Positions 6,213 to 7,706 of a stretch of DNA of 7,706 nucleotides are shown here, in pieces. Under the pieces are notes generated by a model. The model saw only the letters and a list, made by a program, of their open reading frames with translations, was not told where the DNA came from and did no database searches. This stretch comes from Candidatus Puniceispirillum sp. GTDB taxonomy: Bacteria > Pseudomonadota > Alphaproteobacteria > Puniceispirillales > Puniceispirillaceae. Both the position numbers and the translations under genes were made by a program. Each line of letters begins with the position of its first letter. Within the stretch, counting starts at the first letter, position 1. The stretch spans positions 1 through 7,706 of the forward strand of contig JADHOU010000073.1 of NCBI GenBank assembly GCA_016778825.1. The letters are read 5' to 3'.

Positions 6213-6764
6213 ATGGAAAAAACACCCTCAGCCGCCGATATTCTAAATTTCTGGTTTGTCGAAACAACACCAGAATTCTGGTTTAAAAAAAATGATGATT
6301 TTGACGCTGCTATCCAAGACCGGTTTGGCAAGGCCGTCACTGACGCGCTTGCCGGAAGGCTTGACCATTGGGCCAATGACGCCGATGGCTGTCTTGCGCT
6401 TATCGTGATGCTTGACCAATTCACACGCAATATATTTCGCCATTCGGCACGGGCATTTTCGGGTGATGAAATGGCACTGGCGTTAAGCCTTCGTTGTGTT
6501 GAGCGCAAATATCTTGATGCTAACAAATCATCTTATTGTCAGTTCATGCTTATGCCGATGATGCATAGCGAAGATATTGGCATCCAAGACATGTCTTTGC
6601 CGTTATTCGAGCGATATACGTCAAAATTGACCCATGACTATGCCGTGAAACATCGTGATATCATCGCTCGTTTTGGACGATTTCCGCACCGCAATGCCAT
6701 GCTTGGCAGGCCTAGCAGCCTCGACGAAGATCAATTTTTGACGCAGCCCGGATCGTCGTTTTAG
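6213..6764 (+). CDS. DUF924 family protein of unknown function
   Basis: A 183-residue soluble, probably helical protein of the DUF924 family, known widely in proteobacteria and some eukaryotes but without an assigned reaction. Family signatures: an N-terminal ILNFWF (10-15) and EFWFKKND (21-28), a central LDQFTRNIFRHSARAFSGDEMAL with LDQFTRN at 67-73, FMLMPMMHSED (111-121), and a C-terminal HRDIIARFGRFPHRNAMLGR (147-166) followed by a short DEDQFL tail. Length is normal and no residue of these blocks seems lost. There is no signal peptide or membrane segment. The gene follows the FAD dehydrogenase by 37 bp in the same direction without an obvious terminator, so the two are probably cotranscribed. 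This is the only contextual hint of function. Its stop overlaps that of the convergent GT9 gene by 4 bp. Confidence 0.9.
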   Translation: MEKTPSAADILNFWFVETTPEFWFKKNDDFDAAIQDRFGKAVTDALAGRLDHWANDADGCLALIVMLDQFTRNIFRHSARAFSGDEMALALSLRCVERKYLDANKSSYCQFMLMPMMHSEDIGIQDMSLPLFERYTSKLTHDYAVKHRDIIARFGRFPHRNAMLGRPSSLDEDQFLTQPGSSF

Positions 6765-7706
6765 GCGTTTGGTTTCAAACCAAGCGATTCGAGCGCATCA
6801 ATCGCCGCAGCAGCGCTGACTTCAGAAATTGGCGCGCCTTGAAGCCAGCTTGCCGCTGCCCCTTTTGGGGCTGACATGGTTGGATCAGTATCAGGCCCCA
6901 TTATCATAAGGCTTGGCACGCCGGTTCGGGCGGCTAAAAACATCGGGCCAGTATCATTCCCAATTACAAAAGCAGCACCGCCGAGCAATCGCGCCAATCT
7001 GGTCAGATTTGTTTTCCCACATAAATCAACCGCATCAGGCGAAGCGGCCAAAACGGCATTTACCGCGTCACGATCATCAGCCGTGCCAACAAGTACAATT
7101 TCAAACCCACGTGCGGCCAGCTCATTACCAATTGCGGCAAACCTGTCTGCAGGCCATCGTTTTTGCGGCTTTGCCAGCGAGCATCCGGGGATAAGAACCG
7201 CATATTTCCTGTCATTAATCATAACCGCCGGATCGTCAGTTTGCGCCGTCCCATTGACAAGCCATGACATGTCCAGGCTTTGCGAAATACCGCCTGCCAT
7301 TTTGGCACTTGTGACCATACGGTCGCGATTATTCACCCCGGTAAAATCAGGAAGCGGATCCGAACAACCAGAGGCGGTGCCAATCCAGCGCGTATTTGAT
7401 GGCACGAGATGCGCAAAATAATTTCGCGTTCGGCTGCTGCATTGCATATCGACAATCACTGACCAGTCTTGACGAAAAGACTGGCGAATTCGCCATGCAG
7501 CGGCGAGGTTCAGCAGCCCAGCACGCGGATCGGCAATCACCTCATCAAACCAAGGCATCATTTTGGCCAGCGATAAGAATCCTGGGCTGGTCATCAAGGC
7601 GATATGCGCCTGAGAGTTGCCAGCACGAAGGCTTGCAAAAGCGTCAAGCGCCTGCACAATATCGCCAAGCGCACCATGTTTGATAACAAGGATTCGGCGG
7701 TTATCT
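6761..7706 (-). CDS. Glycosyltransferase family 9 (ADP-heptose:LPS heptosyltransferase-like), partial at its 5' end
   Basis: Cytoplasmic, membrane-associated GT-B enzyme that transfers a heptose-like sugar from a nucleotide donor during lipopolysaccharide core or related glycan assembly. The frame is open from 7705 to the stop at 6761-6763 (314 residues seen). The true start lies beyond the right edge, because the first visible residues already belong to the family N-terminus: RRILVIKHGALGDIVQALDA, in which the Asp of GD (residue 15 of the visible part) matches the catalytic Asp of WaaC. The C-terminal nucleotide-binding half has IPGCS followed by KPQKRWP, then VIGNDTGPMFLAARTGVPSL with the family's DTGP (251-254 of the visible part), and GPDTDP. 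The exact acceptor and sugar cannot be told; WaaC-, WaaF- or orphan GT9-type enzymes all fit. No partner genes are inside the window. Confidence 0.9.
   Translation of the reverse strand, partial: DNRRILVIKHGALGDIVQALDAFASLRAGNSQAHIALMTSPGFLSLAKMMPWFDEVIADPRAGLLNLAAAWRIRQSFRQDWSVIVDMQCSSRTRNYFAHLVPSNTRWIGTASGCSDPLPDFTGVNNRDRMVTSAKMAGGISQSLDMSWLVNGTAQTDDPAVMINDRKYAVLIPGCSLAKPQKRWPADRFAAIGNELAARGFEIVLVGTADDRDAVNAVLAASPDAVDLCGKTNLTRLARLLGGAAFVIGNDTGPMFLAARTGVPSLMIMGPDTDPTMSAPKGAAASWLQGAPISEVSAAAAIDALESLGLKPNA

Noticed and set aside
6876..7421. A 181-codon plus-strand frame inside the GT9 gene
   Set aside because: It is the antisense shadow of a well-supported glycosyltransferase and has no recognisable domain.

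Overview
The window carries nine protein genes: seven complete and two cut by its edges. No rRNA, tRNA, CRISPR array, insertion sequence or phage gene was seen. The gene set (a c-type cytochrome with the C-terminal haem site of the cytochrome c' class, a cytochrome b561, a two-domain Sua5, a SRAP protein, a DUF924 protein, and a GT9 lipopolysaccharide glycosyltransferase) and the roughly even base composition suggest a Gram-negative bacterium. It is most likely a mid-GC alphaproteobacterium; a compact marine lineage such as SAR116 would fit, but that placement is inference from gene style, not a search.

Layout, left to right. A DMT/EamA-family membrane transporter (minus) runs off the left edge. 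A 236-bp divergent gap separates it from an exported cytochrome c' class protein (plus). This converges on a cytochrome b561 (minus), so the two likely electron-transfer partners face each other tail to tail. Next is a DNA-repair pair, also convergent: an AlkA-type DNA glycosylase (plus) and a SRAP/YedK-type abasic-site protein (minus) whose stop codons overlap in a 4-bp CTAA. A divergent gap leads to a threonylcarbamoyl-AMP synthase (plus). A 241-bp gap with a good promoter candidate then precedes an FAD-linked D-2-hydroxyacid dehydrogenase (plus), which is followed at 37 bp by a DUF924 protein (plus). The DUF924 gene converges, again with a 4-bp stop overlap (TTAG), on a GT9 heptosyltransferase-like gene (minus) whose first codons lie beyond the right edge.

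Most of this is ordinary chromosomal housekeeping and I see no clearly new multi-gene system. The points most worth checking are: (1) the AlkA/SRAP pair, which makes and shields abasic sites, with a C-terminal clamp-binding-like QGDLF on the SRAP protein; (2) an imperfect 24-bp repeat that joins the ribosome-binding region of the cytochrome c' gene to its own coding sequence, in the same reading frame; (3) nested inverted repeats built around the promoter of the FAD dehydrogenase gene; and (4) a small hairpin that would cover the ribosome-binding site of the DUF924 gene.
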